Below are positions 11,642 to 23,323 of a stretch of DNA of 64,000 bases, one piece after another. This DNA is from Membranipora membranacea (Eukaryota > Bryozoa > Gymnolaemata > Cheilostomatida > Membraniporidae), in assembly GCA_914767715.1 (NCBI GenBank), contig OU612071.1:9967493-10031492 (forward strand). Reading direction: 5' to 3'. Position 1 is the stretch's first letter, and each line of letters starts with the position of its first letter. A program made the position numbers and the translations under genes. A model generated the notes under the pieces. It was not told the origin of the DNA and did no database searches. It saw nothing but the letters and a program-made list of their open reading frames with translations.

Positions 11642-14518
11642 GGTAAGGTTTTAACATGTGGTAATTCAAATAAATTTTTGGTAAGAGTACCCTCAGCAAT
11701 TGGTTTGTCTAATCATATGATGACAAAGTGTATGTAAGAAGCTATGATTTATGAAACTCATAATTTTCAATATTATGTAAGAAGTGGCAATGATTTATAA
11801 CACCAATCATTTTCGATATTGATTCCAACATTTTAACAGGTTAACAGTAAAATGTTCAATTCACCAAAATTTAATCACAATCATCATGTTACCAGCCTTA
11901 CCGATCATACTGACCGACAAAAAATGTCAAATGAATCTAAAATTAATTCCTTAACAACCTCACCCCATTGAAAGTCACAATTAGTGTTATCTTCCACAGT
12001 TCAAAAATAAATATATTATTTTACCAGAAAAACTATTTCTGCTCTCTGCTAGCACCAAACATATTTTAATAATAATTATGATATGCTCATGGTATCTTAC
12101 ATCTATTCTCTTGATGCATGAATCAAGATACACCCTGCTTATAGTTTCATTGATTCATTATCTTAATCATTTGCTTTTCTTTTCCAGTATGATTTGAAAC
12201 GTTGCCACCCTATTTAGACAGCATATATATTAGCACTGTTAAACCATATATGGCCCATTGCTGGTACTCTTGGCAGTGATAAGCTGTATTTACATGTAAA
12301 TACATGTCTTTCCATTTTCTCACATATCCCAATCTCAATATTTACTGAATAATACATTTAGTTTATTTATTGATGTTTTTTTTAAGTAGTTGATACTACA
12401 GAGAAACAGAAACGGCAACGTCCATAATTCTCCTATCGCCTCTACACAATATCTGCATCAACAGAGCACAGGCTATGTGCATTAGTATAAACTCATCAAA
12501 ACAAAATTTAAATAAAACAAGATATTCTGTACTGTACTTATTATTCTTTCAAATATTATTTTTCACAGATAACATGATAATATTGTTTCTGTCAATCTAC
12601 TATTAATTTACTTTTTTTCAGGGCTAATATTGTGAAACATTCTTTGAGAATGAAAATTATGCCAATAATTCATTAGAAAAAAAAAGAAATGGGATGCATT
12701 TTAAATCTGTTAGTTACTCTAATTTTCTATTAAACCGCTGACTGAAACAGTTACAGTTCCATTTTATAATAGCATGGAGGTCAATTTTAATGAAGAAGAT
12801 GTTTTAGTGTTACACAAAAATTCTAAACCCTCTCTATATACATGGGCATATTATTTAACTTCATAGCATGATATACTCTGCTCTTCAGTATCATTCTTCC
12901 TATTCAACTTCAATGGTTGTAGAAAAAATTAAAAGAAAATTAAATTTAAATCTAATTCACATAATTGATTGGGAAACACTCTTTCTGAGTACAATGTATG
13001 TATAACATGAACCATGAACATGAACCATGAACCTATGCCTGTTGCAGCTGTAGCCCGGGGCCACCAAAGAAGGGTTAAATATTATTGTATAACATTCAAC
13101 TATTAAATGTTTGTAACATGACTATATCAGTTTTCTTGTGTAAGCGCTGCACCCCTGATGGTATAATGCAACATATTAAGGCCTCCCCACCACATATCTC
13201 AAGTATTGAAAATAAACACAATGCTGCAACCTGCAATCATCTTTTGTACAGCAGTATACATTTCTCAATTGATAGATCTTAAACTACTATTGCCACTCAA
13301 GGGAATCCGTCCTCTTTGGGCTCTGAATAGCTCACAGATAACCAATTGGGTCTTTAATCTCATAATGGTTACCCTAGATAAAAATTGTCTGCACAAACTA
13401 ATCTTCAAAGTAAGCTTATGAAATAGCTGATTACAACATATTATTTCTAATTAGTAAATTTGGTACCTGCGTCACTATCTAAGCTAGGTAAATTAAATTC
13501 GCACCCTGATTTTTTCTATCAGTTTTTACAAAAAATCTGCCCATTTGGTAAAAAGCCGAGATTGCAGCCTGATTTAATCAGTTCTGAGCTATACATAATA
13601 ACACACATTTTCCTGTGTAGCAGCATTTTTTTAATGTCTCCATTTGATGATTTCTGTACTGAGTTGTATATTTATTGAATAGTAGGAAAATGGGAAAATA
13701 AATCTCACATACAGCTTGTGCTCAAGAGGTCTTGATCAGAAAGCAAAAAATACAGTGCATGTCAGCACACTTTTCAACTAACTGTAACAGTTGAATAAAT
13801 TGAAAATCTTTACCATCACCTGAAGCAAACTCTGTTCCTTATGTATCATAAAACCCGGTGTATATAATTCACTCTTCACATAATGCCAATATAATATAGG
13901 ATATATTTGTATAGACATTGTGATCTAATATTGGTACCATATGGATTTACTAGAGTCTTATATCAACTGAATTACATGAGAATAAAATCTGGTCTTCTGT
14001 TTGACACTGTTAGCTAGTACAACTGTTTGATCTATGAGCAATTTTGGATGTGAGAACTAGCAGAAAAAGGTAGACAGTAACTTATTGTTCATGTGGTTGG
14101 CAGTGTGATGCATATTTTGCCTCTCTAGATGTACCACTGCCAACTCATTTACATAAGTTTTGTACATAATTGTTTGGTGTTAGCCTTTGCGAAATTGTTT
14201 TCGCGTTCAAGGGGAGCAAATGAAACTGGCGGGATGTGTTTCATTTTCATGATTGGGTAAGCAACTAGCAGAGACCACAGCAATACATGGTAGCACAATG
14301 TGAAGTATTTTATATCCTATCTGCAGTCATTATTTAACATTTCAATTTCCCTAAAATTGACAAAGAATCTATTATACACCAAAGTTTCAAAGTTCAAAGT
14401 GTTTCAGAGATCAGACAACCCTATCACTCATCTTGGCATGCAATGGTAGACATGTGTACTGTTGATTGCTACAATTTAAAATTCTCCTTCGGCCAATCAA
14501 TATTTTTTAAACATTCAT
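11642..14518. other. no gene seen; one repeat copy
   Basis: AT-rich intergenic or intronic DNA. 12198-12262 holds a minus-strand copy of the repeat at 8238. 13008-13032 has a tandem ATGAACCATGAAC word. No supported reading frame. Confidence 0.45.
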
Positions 14519-14531
14519 ATGAATAGAAGCG

Positions 14532-15004
14532 AGGTCAGGTCAGGTCAGGTCAGGTCAGGTCAGGTCAGGTCAGGTCAGGTCAGGTCAGGTCAGGTCAGGT
14601 CAGGTCAGGTCAGGTCAGGTCAGGTCAGGTCAGGTCAGGTCAGGTCAGGTCAGGTCAGGTCAGGTCAGGTCAGGTCAGGTCAGGTCAGGTCAGGTCAGGT
14701 CAGGTCAGGTCAGGTCAGGTCAGGTCAGGTCAGGTCAGGTCAGGTCAGGTCAGGTCAGGTCAGGTCAGGTCAGGTCAGGTCAGGTCAGGTCAGGTCAGGT
14801 CAGGTCAGGTCAGGTCAGGTCAGGTCAGGTCAGGTCAGGTCAGGTCAGGTCAGGTCAGGTCAGGTCAGGTCAGGTCAGGTCAGGTCAGGTCAGGTCAGGT
14901 CAGGTCAGGTCAGGTCAGGTCAGGTCAGGTCAGGTCAGGTCAGGTCAGGTCAGGTCAGGTCAGGTCAGGTCAGGTCAGGTCAGGTCAGGTCAGGTCAGGT
15001 CAGG
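14532..15004 (+). repeat. (AGGTC)n pentanucleotide array, ~95 perfect copies
   Basis: 473 bp of uninterrupted AGGTC units. The open frame across it (repeating VRSGQ) exists only because a 5-bp unit without stops is open in every frame; it is not a gene. Perfect length homogeneity implies recent expansion, or possibly collapse/expansion in assembly. Confidence 0.97.
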
Positions 15005-15061
15005 CCAGTATCAAATACAAAGCAGGTACACAATCTAATAGATAGAAAGAATAAAAAATGA

Positions 15062-15975
15062 ATTACTTTATTTATCAACTTACATGAAATAGTTTGTCAC
15101 AATGTTTTTTTTTTGTCATATGGCGGTTAGGACACTGAAAACGAATGCAAGACTACCAAGATGCTTTAGATGAAATCAAACACTGAGCCAATGATAGTTG
15201 TGCCTACCCGACTCAAGAAAGCCGGGAATAAAAAAAATGAAATATTTTTGGCACACAATAATTTAAAATACAACATCAATTGAAAACATTATAGAGTAGA
15301 AAGTACACGCTCTCTCCTGCGAGTTAGCTCTCTGTAAAGTAGGATAATAAATTGGTTCCATCTATCGCCAAACTTGATGATGCTAGAACTGAATATATAT
15401 TCTTATGCTGTCCGCCTCTTGTACTACAATTCAGAAAAATACCTAAAAAACATGGTTGTTAAATATTTGAATACAAGTCATCACACAAATAGATGAGTCT
15501 TGCAGTAAATTTGAGAATTTTTTTATAGAATTTCTTTTGCAAGACTTTCATGTTTACTTTCTATTTGTAAATGGTCTCACATATTTTATTTGGCGTCAAC
15601 CAACAGCATGACAGTGCAAAAAATTACAAGCAATACGTGATGGTTGATAAAACAAATTGTTCTTTTTATCAAATATATTCATCCATTTAATGACTCTGAC
15701 AAGGAATTGAACACAGATTTTATGGTTGCCAACTGTTTTTTCATTATTTTACTCAACCCATGTTCGTGCAAGGGTCAGTGAATTATTATCCGTCTTGAAA
15801 GTGGCCGGCAAATGTTGCATTATCCTGGGCTGGGGATTTGTTACAATTTGTGCTCCACATTCAGTCTTTTCTCACTGTTTACATCTAGTTGTTCGACTGT
15901 TTGGTGACATCATGTTATCATATCAAAGACTAATGAGGACCTTCTTTTTCTGAATTGGCTTACAATGTCCATATT
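15062..15975. other. no gene seen
   Basis: No supported exon. The open frame at 15726-15953 has no matching splice signals or recognised domain. Confidence 0.4.
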
Positions 15976-16019
15976 TCACGTGGCTAATAACTCACAATTG
16001 AGAGCATTGCTCGCTTCAT

Positions 16020-19000
16020 TCACAGTGTCAGCATAAAGAATCTTCGGCAGGTTTTCTTCATCATCTCTTTCCCAATCACAACGAGTGATGTTCTGATTCT
16101 GTATGGCGACCAGGTAGAGAAGGTCCATAGGACAACGATCATGTTTATGAACAATGTACATACTACGGCAAGTAAGATGTCTGCAAATGAAATATATGTA
16201 ACGTTATGTAGTGTTAGGTATGCTAAATGAGAGGACCTGCTCTTAACAATGTCACTTCTAGATAAACTGACCCCTCTCACTCCCTTGGCAGTCCGGGTGT
16301 GACAAACATCCATTATTAATCAGAATAGACGACATTCTGCAGCAGCCAGTCTCATTTTTGGTATGGTCGAAAATTTAATATAAAAAGACTGACAATAACT
16401 TCTGACACATGTAAGCATAGTTTTTTACTAATTGTCAGAGGGAAATAACAGATTTAAATGTGAGCTGCGCATATAATGTTTTAATGAAGTTGTGCATAAA
16501 AATAGATAATTCTATTCATTAACTTTGTAAGTAAGCCCTGCTGTTAACCAACTCACTGCAGCTGACTGGCAAACTTGTAGTATTTTTTAATTATTTGATA
16601 CATTCTTAAGTGGTTTGATAGTACCATGTATATTCTTTCTGATGGCAGCTTTAATGCAAAAGTGAGATATGTAGACGCCATAACTAGATAATTAAAGGTT
16701 CAAGACCAACACATGTTTGAGGTTACTTTCAGTATTGCGGTGCTGTTTTCAATAACGTGACAAACTTAAAAGATTGCTGCATATTAAAATCACATAATTG
16801 ACTGACATTCACAGAAAGTGTACTCTAACTGTCCATGTACTAAGATTTGAGTTGCTACAAATAAATGTGACAAGAAATATGATTTTTGGGGTCAAGTTTT
16901 CAATCCGCAATTATCATGTGTGTGTGCATACTCCAGCTAAAGTCTTCAGTGGCAAATTGGTGCATGTGGAGAATAAAACAACATAACGTTGACCATTAGA
17001 AGATATGAAACATTTAAAATTTTATTGGGTTGAAACTCACTCTGCATCTGCGGGGCGCCAATACCAGTCTAAATCCAGAGGTTGGCTCCCTCTTGTGAGG
17101 CTTGACCAGCTGCTTGAAATTAGATTTGATGCAGACAGCCATGACTCATGTGATGTTCCCTCTCCCTCAAACAGCAGGTGTTTTACCTCTGCTTCAGCAA
17201 CATAAATCCCCAGACGAACCTGGTAAATATAATGATTGATAAAAGTTATTTTTTATTGCATATTTATTACTTATTATTATATGCCAAGGAAACAAAATGG
17301 TTATCGGCACCATAGAAGGGAGTGGTATGGTATGTAAGGAATGCACCCTAAATAATATTTAGTCTTAACAAATCCCTAGAAAATTTCTGCTTCCTTTTGA
17401 AAAATCTCATGTGCAAAAACGAGACTGCAAGTCACAATCAAGCCCATGCAGATCAAACAATCAAATGATCGTCCTTTATAACCTCCTACGTACCACCCTC
17501 CCTGGGTATGAGAAACATGCTATGAAAATCGAATCTTTCAGTGTAAGCACATAATGATAATAAATGATAAATATTAACAGAGATTGGGCAATCATGTTGT
17601 GAATAGTGAACAGTTGTCGGATCGAGAAAGATCACGACAGTTCACTGCTGGCAGAGTTCATATGAGATTTCTTTACAATACTGAATGCAGTTTTTCGGCA
17701 GTTTGATGATTTTATTACTGAACTACACCCTGGGGCAAATGCCCCAGGCAACTGATAAATTGCAACGCCAAGTTGTAACTGAATCTTCAGAGCAAAAACC
17801 CCTGTTCTTTATACCGACCTGTATAAATAGGTCGTAAAAATAGAAACAGGTGGGATGATACGTCATCATTTTGATGGCCAACCTCCGCATTTAGATGGTA
17901 ATTAAATGTGCAAAAAATGGAAGTAAATGCGGAAGAGTATAACAATTAATCAGATTAGGACCATGGCAACCATGACAGTGCAATATACAATGCCTAACTT
18001 CATGTAGAGTCATGCACCTAGGCGTGTCACATACAGTGTATGTGACACATGCACCCCCCTGGTTGCGATCGTCCTCGATCGCTTTAACTGGTTCAAAAAA
18101 CATTATAGCTTATGTCACACAAGGATAATCATTGCAATATAAAATTTAAAACCTCAAAATCTCCTGAAATACAAACAAATAAAAAATGTCATGCATAAAA
18201 GACGGTCATAACAAAATCATGAGATTCCCTTCCAAGGCTGAAGAACCTTAACAACTGCTTCAGGTCCATTAACAAAAAAAATATATCCCACTTTCCTCTC
18301 AACTCTAGATCTAAGAACCTAAGCTTTGCTTAGATTACAGGACAGACGAAGGTATAAAATTCATGAAATATTATAATGCTGCTTTCCTGCACAACTATCA
18401 TTAAAAAGTCGGCATCGCAGGAAATTCAAACGATAAATATATAAATTGCATGATCAAGGTTGTGTCGATGGAAATAATGTCAAATAATTCATTACATCCT
18501 AACTAATACAGTGACCATATTATTTTGTGCTGATCCTTGCACTAATACTGCTGCTATATTAAGATCAGTTGCCAGTTGGTTGTAGTCAGCTGCATTCCAT
18601 AATCTTTTATTCTTAGCGGATCTTAGGTTACGGTTGCCTAATGTTTTTATTGAAGTTTTTCTATTTTTTTGAGTTACAGTGTTCACACCACCAGAGTAGT
18701 TTGTCTGCTGTTGTAGACTGAGACTGAATAGAACTGGTTGAATAAAATCAGGAAATTGCAGAGGTACCTTGTCAGTTGGTGAAATATGAGCAGAAGATCA
18801 AATGTCATCACTAGTATATCAGCTTCCATATGTTTTGTCTCTACATCATCTAAAAAGTCCGTCTCCATTTCTCCTTATAGTAATGTAGACGATGTAGACA
18901 CATATGGTTCCATTATATTGCTTGCATTAGATCATCTACTCCAAAGACATTTTCCTACAAGTCCACAATCTCCATCCTCTTTCTTGTATATTCAACGCTA

Positions 19001-21356
19001 TCAGTCTCATCATCTGAAGGTGTGAAGTTCTCTCCTCACTCGGTTGGGCACCAATTGTCGGATCGAGAAAGATCACGACAGTTCACTGCTGGCAGAGTTC
19101 ATATGAGATTTCTTTACAATACTGAATGCAGTTTTTCGGCAGTTTGATGATTTTATTACTGAACTACACCCTGGGGCAAATGCCCCAGGCAACTGATAAA
19201 TTGCAACGCCAAGTTGTAACTGAATCTTCAGAGCAAAAACCCCTGTTCTTTATACCGACCTGTATAAATAGGTCGTAAAAATAGAAACAGGTGGGATGAT
19301 ACGTCATCATTTTGATGGCCAACCTCCGCATTTAGATGGTAATTAAATGTGCAAAAAATGGAAGTAAATGCGGAAGAGTATAACAATTAATCAGATTAGG
19401 ACCATGGCAACCATGACAGTGCAATATACAATGCCTAACTTCATGTAGAGTCATGCACCTAGGCGTGTCACATACAGTGTATGTGACACAGTTATACTAC
19501 ACTCCAATTAATGCACTTCATGGACAATTATATAGCACACTCGCCTGGTTAACATCAAGTTGCTCCCAGAATTGAACCGCACTACTTTTAATCACTTTAG
19601 CCTCACCACCATTGCATGCCAGCTCATCCAAGTTGGTAGTTGTAGGAGTAGAAAACTCCTTATCTATCCATGGTCCAGTCACCTGGTTGTGCCATCTTGG
19701 GGTTTTGAAAAGCTTTGGTCGACAATACACCATCTTCCATGAGTCTTTGTAAATGCAAAAATGTCAAGGTCTAGTATGATTTTGGAACGATTCTAAATCT
19801 ACAAAGGCGGCTCAATTTGTCATTTTCATTGAGACTAAAGCAATTTGCTTTACGGCAACAATACATACATGTAGGAGTATGCCGGAATCTTCAAATCTCT
19901 TCATCGAGTAGAAATGTAACACTGAATGAGAAGTTCTAATATTGGCCTGACTTTGATAGCAAAAAGTTCAACTCGAGCCAAAGACTGTTTTAGCGAGCAA
20001 ATCCAATGATGACCAGCGTAAGCTACCAGTTGCTCTTGTTATCAGTCAATCTACTTACTAATTCAAATTCATTATTATTACCCTAGTTTTTCTTGGTCCT
20101 AGTCCGTCAAATGGGCCATGTAACGCAAATACTCCTAAAACATATGGTGTGTTAATAGGGTGGCATAAGTAGAATGATCTGAGCTAGGCGTGTGCAATGG
20201 CATGGCTCCATTTTTCATCAGTTCATCCTCTTTTATTTATCTAAATATTGCTACAAATGATAGTTTATTGAATGCGGTATTAAAACTTTGTTTTGTGAAG
20301 CTAGCAGTCACTCACAATTCCACAAAGCCAATGATATCAGTAATCACCTCACCTCTTTTATATTGGTAGTAAGAGGCTGTACCTTCCTCTCTGATCATAT
20401 CTGTCCAATCGCCGTAAATGTCTAGAGAAGACACTGTGCATGTATTCCGTATTGCGCTGTAACTGCAATACAAACAAAAAAGTAAAGCAAATATTTTAGT
20501 ATGAAGCTTGCATAGATGGCCAAAACAAAGTATTGTTAGATTCCAGCTTACATATACCAGAATAATAAAATGTGGCTTCCATGACCTATTTGAAAATATT
20601 GTGGAAATAAAAGGCTAAATGTCTTCATCTCTAAAATTGATTGTCTCATTTTTCTTTTCATGTTTCTCACCTGTACACGTTACATCTACATTTGAGCTTC
20701 AACAAACAAATATTGAGGCAGTCCTCAGCGCTAATGGCTCCTTCCTGTACTGTGTTCAAAGTGTCAGCTCCAATCATTCCATACAACACTTTGACATCAT
20801 TTAGCTTTTTAAATTCATATTCTTCCAATGTCTCAAGGTCCATATCTACAATGAATGGAAGCAAACCTTATGCAAATATGTTGTAATGTCAATATGCTTT
20901 TTGCAAAGTGCTACAGTCTCAAGAAAATTAGTTTGCTAGAAAAAAGGAAAGTTTTATTCAAGGGGACACTGATCTCCATAATTTAGACATCGTATTTCCA
21001 AAATAGTTTTATGATTGTTGTTTTAATAGTAGTAACACCTTTACTTAAGGTCAGTCACCTTTTTTAACATAAACATCAGAGTTGTTAGATACAGCAGCCT
21101 TGATAGTGATCGGCAGAAGAGATGTGATTACACAGTTTTCAGTGTCTTTCTCCTCATCGAAGCTGAATGCTACGCAGTCTGGCTGATGGTGACAGAGATA
21201 TGCACATGCGGTATGAGATTCCATTTTAGTGATGTTATCTGGTGAACAGATGATGGCATCGGCTTCCATTCGTGTGAATCTGACATGTGTCACTGCACTA
21301 TTTGCATGTGGTGATAAGATCTGCAAAAAGAAATTGCTTAAGAAAGTGATTTTCAT
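16020..21356 (-). CDS. two-PAN-domain single-pass membrane protein (last four exons or whole gene)
   Basis: Four minus-strand exons join in consistent phases: 21320-21059, 20845-20671, 20462-20353 and 16180-16020 (stop). Together they give 235 residues. Exon 1 holds a PAN/apple-like module (CSPDN, CAYLCHHQPDCVAFSF, NCVITS); exons 2-3 hold a second (EDCLNICLLKLKC, a Cys-x-VYSYS turn, NTCTVSS). Exon 4 is a membrane segment (ILLAVVCTLFINMIVVLW) plus a basic tail of about 30 residues. PAN modules bind proteins or sugars, so an extracellular recognition role is likely. The start is open: either an upstream signal-peptide exon is spliced to 21320, or ATG 21356 reads through the acceptor, giving a weak signal-like MKITFLSNFFLQ. 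The 4.2-kb last intron carries an LTR element. Confidence 0.65.
17041..17219 (-). CDS. candidate exon inside the PAN gene intron, unrecognised
   Basis: On the minus strand an acceptor CCAG at 17220 and a consensus donor GTGAGT at 17040 bound 59 open codons, reading YVAEAEVKHLLFEGEG, SHESWLSASNLISSSWSSL and LDLDWYWRPAD. The composition (many Trp, Ser, acidic residues) looks protein-like. Its end phases (0 in, 2 out) do not fit between the PAN exons, so it is either an exon of a different gene, an alternative exon or a relic. The open frame on the opposite strand (17005-17205) competes for the same DNA. Confidence 0.3.
17615..18047 (-). repeat. LTR (3' LTR in element orientation)
   Basis: 433 bp; same length as its partner and no difference noted. 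It contains a CTGGGGCAAATGCCCCAG palindrome near 17729-17746 and a TGTCACATACAGTGTATGTGACA palindromic terminus at 18025-18047. Confidence 0.9.
19056..19488 (-). repeat. LTR (5' LTR in element orientation)
   Basis: Partner of 17615-18047. The palindromic end (around GTCACATACAGTGTATGTGAC) is unusually symmetric for an LTR edge. Confidence 0.9.
20108..20165 (+). repeat. dispersed repeat, copy 2 of 3
   Basis: ATGGGCCATGTAACGC and ATAGGGTGGCA frame the same variable middle as in 8238-8310. It lies in the last PAN-gene intron. Confidence 0.5.
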
Positions 21357-21426
21357 GTCATTTACTTGTATTTCGAATCACTTGTACTGTTATCGTTACA
21401 ATTTTAAATCTTGCGATATGTGATAA

Positions 21427-21503
21427 ATCTGCCAGCATCCAGTCTCGTTAATCTGACATCTGTCACTGAATTATTTGCATGTGGTGATAAGATCTGCGAA
21501 AAT
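21427..21503 (-). pseudogene. partial duplicate of the first PAN-gene exon
   Basis: On the minus strand an acceptor GCAG is followed by a near copy of the first ~20 codons of the exon at 21320 (both begin ILSPHAN, and VTDVRLTRLDA matches VTHVRFTRMEA). It then diverges with no cysteines. This is either a truncated tandem exon duplication or the start of a decayed paralogous exon. Confidence 0.6.
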
Positions 21504-21810
21504 TCAAATTAATATTTTTGTTTAAGAAATTTATATCTATGTCAGCAACTCATATTCCAAACCTCTCATACCGTTAGCTTTACAAACTTGCCACACTATG
21601 GCGACCTTTAACTGAATATATATCTCTCGTCTTCCTTGTAAACCGTCGAGAAAGATTAAGTTATAAATAGGTCAACATGACCTGCATTGTCCAAACACTT
21701 ACACTACTTTACAACATATCACTAGGAAGTTATGTCTCCACATTTTAAAGAATGGGCTGCAAAATAGTGGGAGTAAAGGCAAGGCAAGGTGGTAATGTCC
21801 CAGTAGTCAG

Positions 21811-21890
21811 TGGACCGCAGTGATTTGAACTCGCGCCTTCAACATTTGCAAGCCGAAGACCGGCGATCTACCCAGCTGAGCCATCTCCTA
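21811..21890 (-). repeat. tRNA-derived sequence (SINE-type)
   Basis: The minus strand has an A box TGGCTCAGCTGGGTAGA and a degenerate B box GAGTTCAAATC at tRNA spacing. The acceptor and T stems do not pair, so it is not a functional tRNA. Confidence 0.55.
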
Positions 21891-21899
21891 TTCCTATGG

Positions 21900-23310
21900 T
21901 ACTGAATTTTGACATCATCAAAATTTTTAATTTTCTAGCCGGGTGATGCAAAAACAATAGAAAGGGCATGCAAATGGTGTGCCACAATATTGAACAAATG
22001 GTTACATACTTAACATGATTGCGTGTCAGACACTATACTATATTTTCATTTGGAGGTTTATTTAAATGAGAAGCTGAAAATTAGCAGCAGCAGGACGAAT
22101 ATTTTAACTCCTGATAATCACTAATTTCTTTTTGACAGATCGAATACCTAAGTTTCTAGCGGTACCAACACAATTTGGAGTCAAGATATTTCAGCACAAT
22201 GTCCAAAAACATTTCAGCCCCCTCTCCAAGAGAGGTGATTTATGACTATACCTGTTGGATTGAGCTGAAAGAACAAAATCCGGTGACAATAAAAAATAAT
22301 GGGAGATACTCCATGATGATTTCGTCCCAACACAGCTGAATCAACTGACTGCTGTAGAAAGATTGATGCTCTTATTTAAAAATCTTTCTATGTGTAAGCC
22401 GGTCACAAACACAAAGCGTGCTCCAATGAGACTGAGACATGATAAGTATACGCTAATATTAGTATATGTTACTATTAATATTTTCAGTGCCAATCAATAT
22501 CAACTGATAATATAACAAATTTATAGTAAATTTGTGGTATTTTTCAAGGCTTTGGGCATAAATTACTTGAAACAATTCAAATTGACCTGTAAATGATAAT
22601 ACTTAGATGTTTGCCCAATCTGCAACAGTATCTGCTGCCAATAAATTGTGGTTAAACTCTTGCATCAAAACAATAATTATTTGAAATCAGCACTTTACCT
22701 TTTAAAAAGACATTTATGAATAAAATGCCGAGAGTAAATTAACTTTAGATGAAGCTCTAGAAGAACAAGTTGCAGGTATATTATCAAACCTATGGAATGA
22801 ATAAATCATCCACTTCCACTGGTTATTTATTGTTTTGGATCCCTCCAATATGTTGACCAAACCTAGCTTGATCTGACCCACGATTGGATAATGCCATAAA
22901 GTCACAACTGACCAGGTGAAACATGTATCCCATCATCAGATACATTTAGCGTCACATGTGCCAAGCGCACCATTCGGTTCAGATCAGTTTTATTTGCCCT
23001 GCAATAACTAATTTGGTTTGAACGTGCTCAGGCTCTTATACTGAAAACATTTGTCCTTATTTCATGAATTGTGTAGTGCTCATTTTCACTTTGTATTCCT
23101 GGGGAGCTGACTCTTCTTGTATTCATACAAATTTTCTCAAAGACTGATTAAAAATATTGATTAAAAATATATCAAAAGATTTTTAATCGAAGATTTTTAA
23201 TCAAACAAATTTTGATTAAAAGTTTTGATCGAAGAACATGATTAAAAATTGTAAATAATTACTGCATATCATATGGAAGACAGTGCTAAGTTCTAAGACG
23301 ATCAGCAAGA
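21900..23310. other. mostly non-coding; AT-rich inverted words near 23150-23240
   Basis: A minus-strand open frame at 22905-22714 has no recognised domain or convincing splice sites. 23150-23240 is built of repeated GATTAAAAAT and its complement ATTTTTAATC. Confidence 0.35.
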
Positions 23311-23323
23311 AAACAAAAAAGAA

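Larger units (their letters stand above)
17615..19488 (-). mobile_element. recent non-autonomous LTR retrotransposon (TRIM-like), 1,874 bp
   Basis: Two 433-bp LTRs (17615-18047 and 19056-19488) appear identical by eye and have TG...CA ends. CAGT at 17611-17614 and 19489-19492 is a perfect 4-bp target duplication. Read on the minus strand, the sequence two bases after the 5' LTR is TGGTGCCCAACCGAGTGAG, a tRNA-primer-binding-site-like word, and a GGGGGG purine tract precedes the 3' LTR. The 1,008-bp interior has only short frames (about 60 codons) with no gag, protease or polymerase motif, so mobilisation must have been in trans. It lies in the last intron of the PAN gene, in the gene's orientation. 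Confidence 0.9.

Noticed and set aside
14532-15004. A telomere or chromosome end
   Set aside because: The array is interstitial, with normal sequence and genes on both sides, and the unit is not the TTAGGG expected of sponges.
14519-15061. 180-codon ORF of VRSGQ repeats
   Set aside because: It is an automatic consequence of a stop-free 5-bp microsatellite; no start context, splice sites or flanking coding sequence.
15976-16161. Alternative minus-strand ORF overlapping the PAN-gene membrane exon
   Set aside because: The overlapping frame continues in phase from the preceding PAN exon and encodes a membrane segment; this one does not join any exon.
18492-18868. Gag-like protein in the LTR element
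   Set aside because: Only short frames of about 60 codons, with no zinc knuckle or protease motif.
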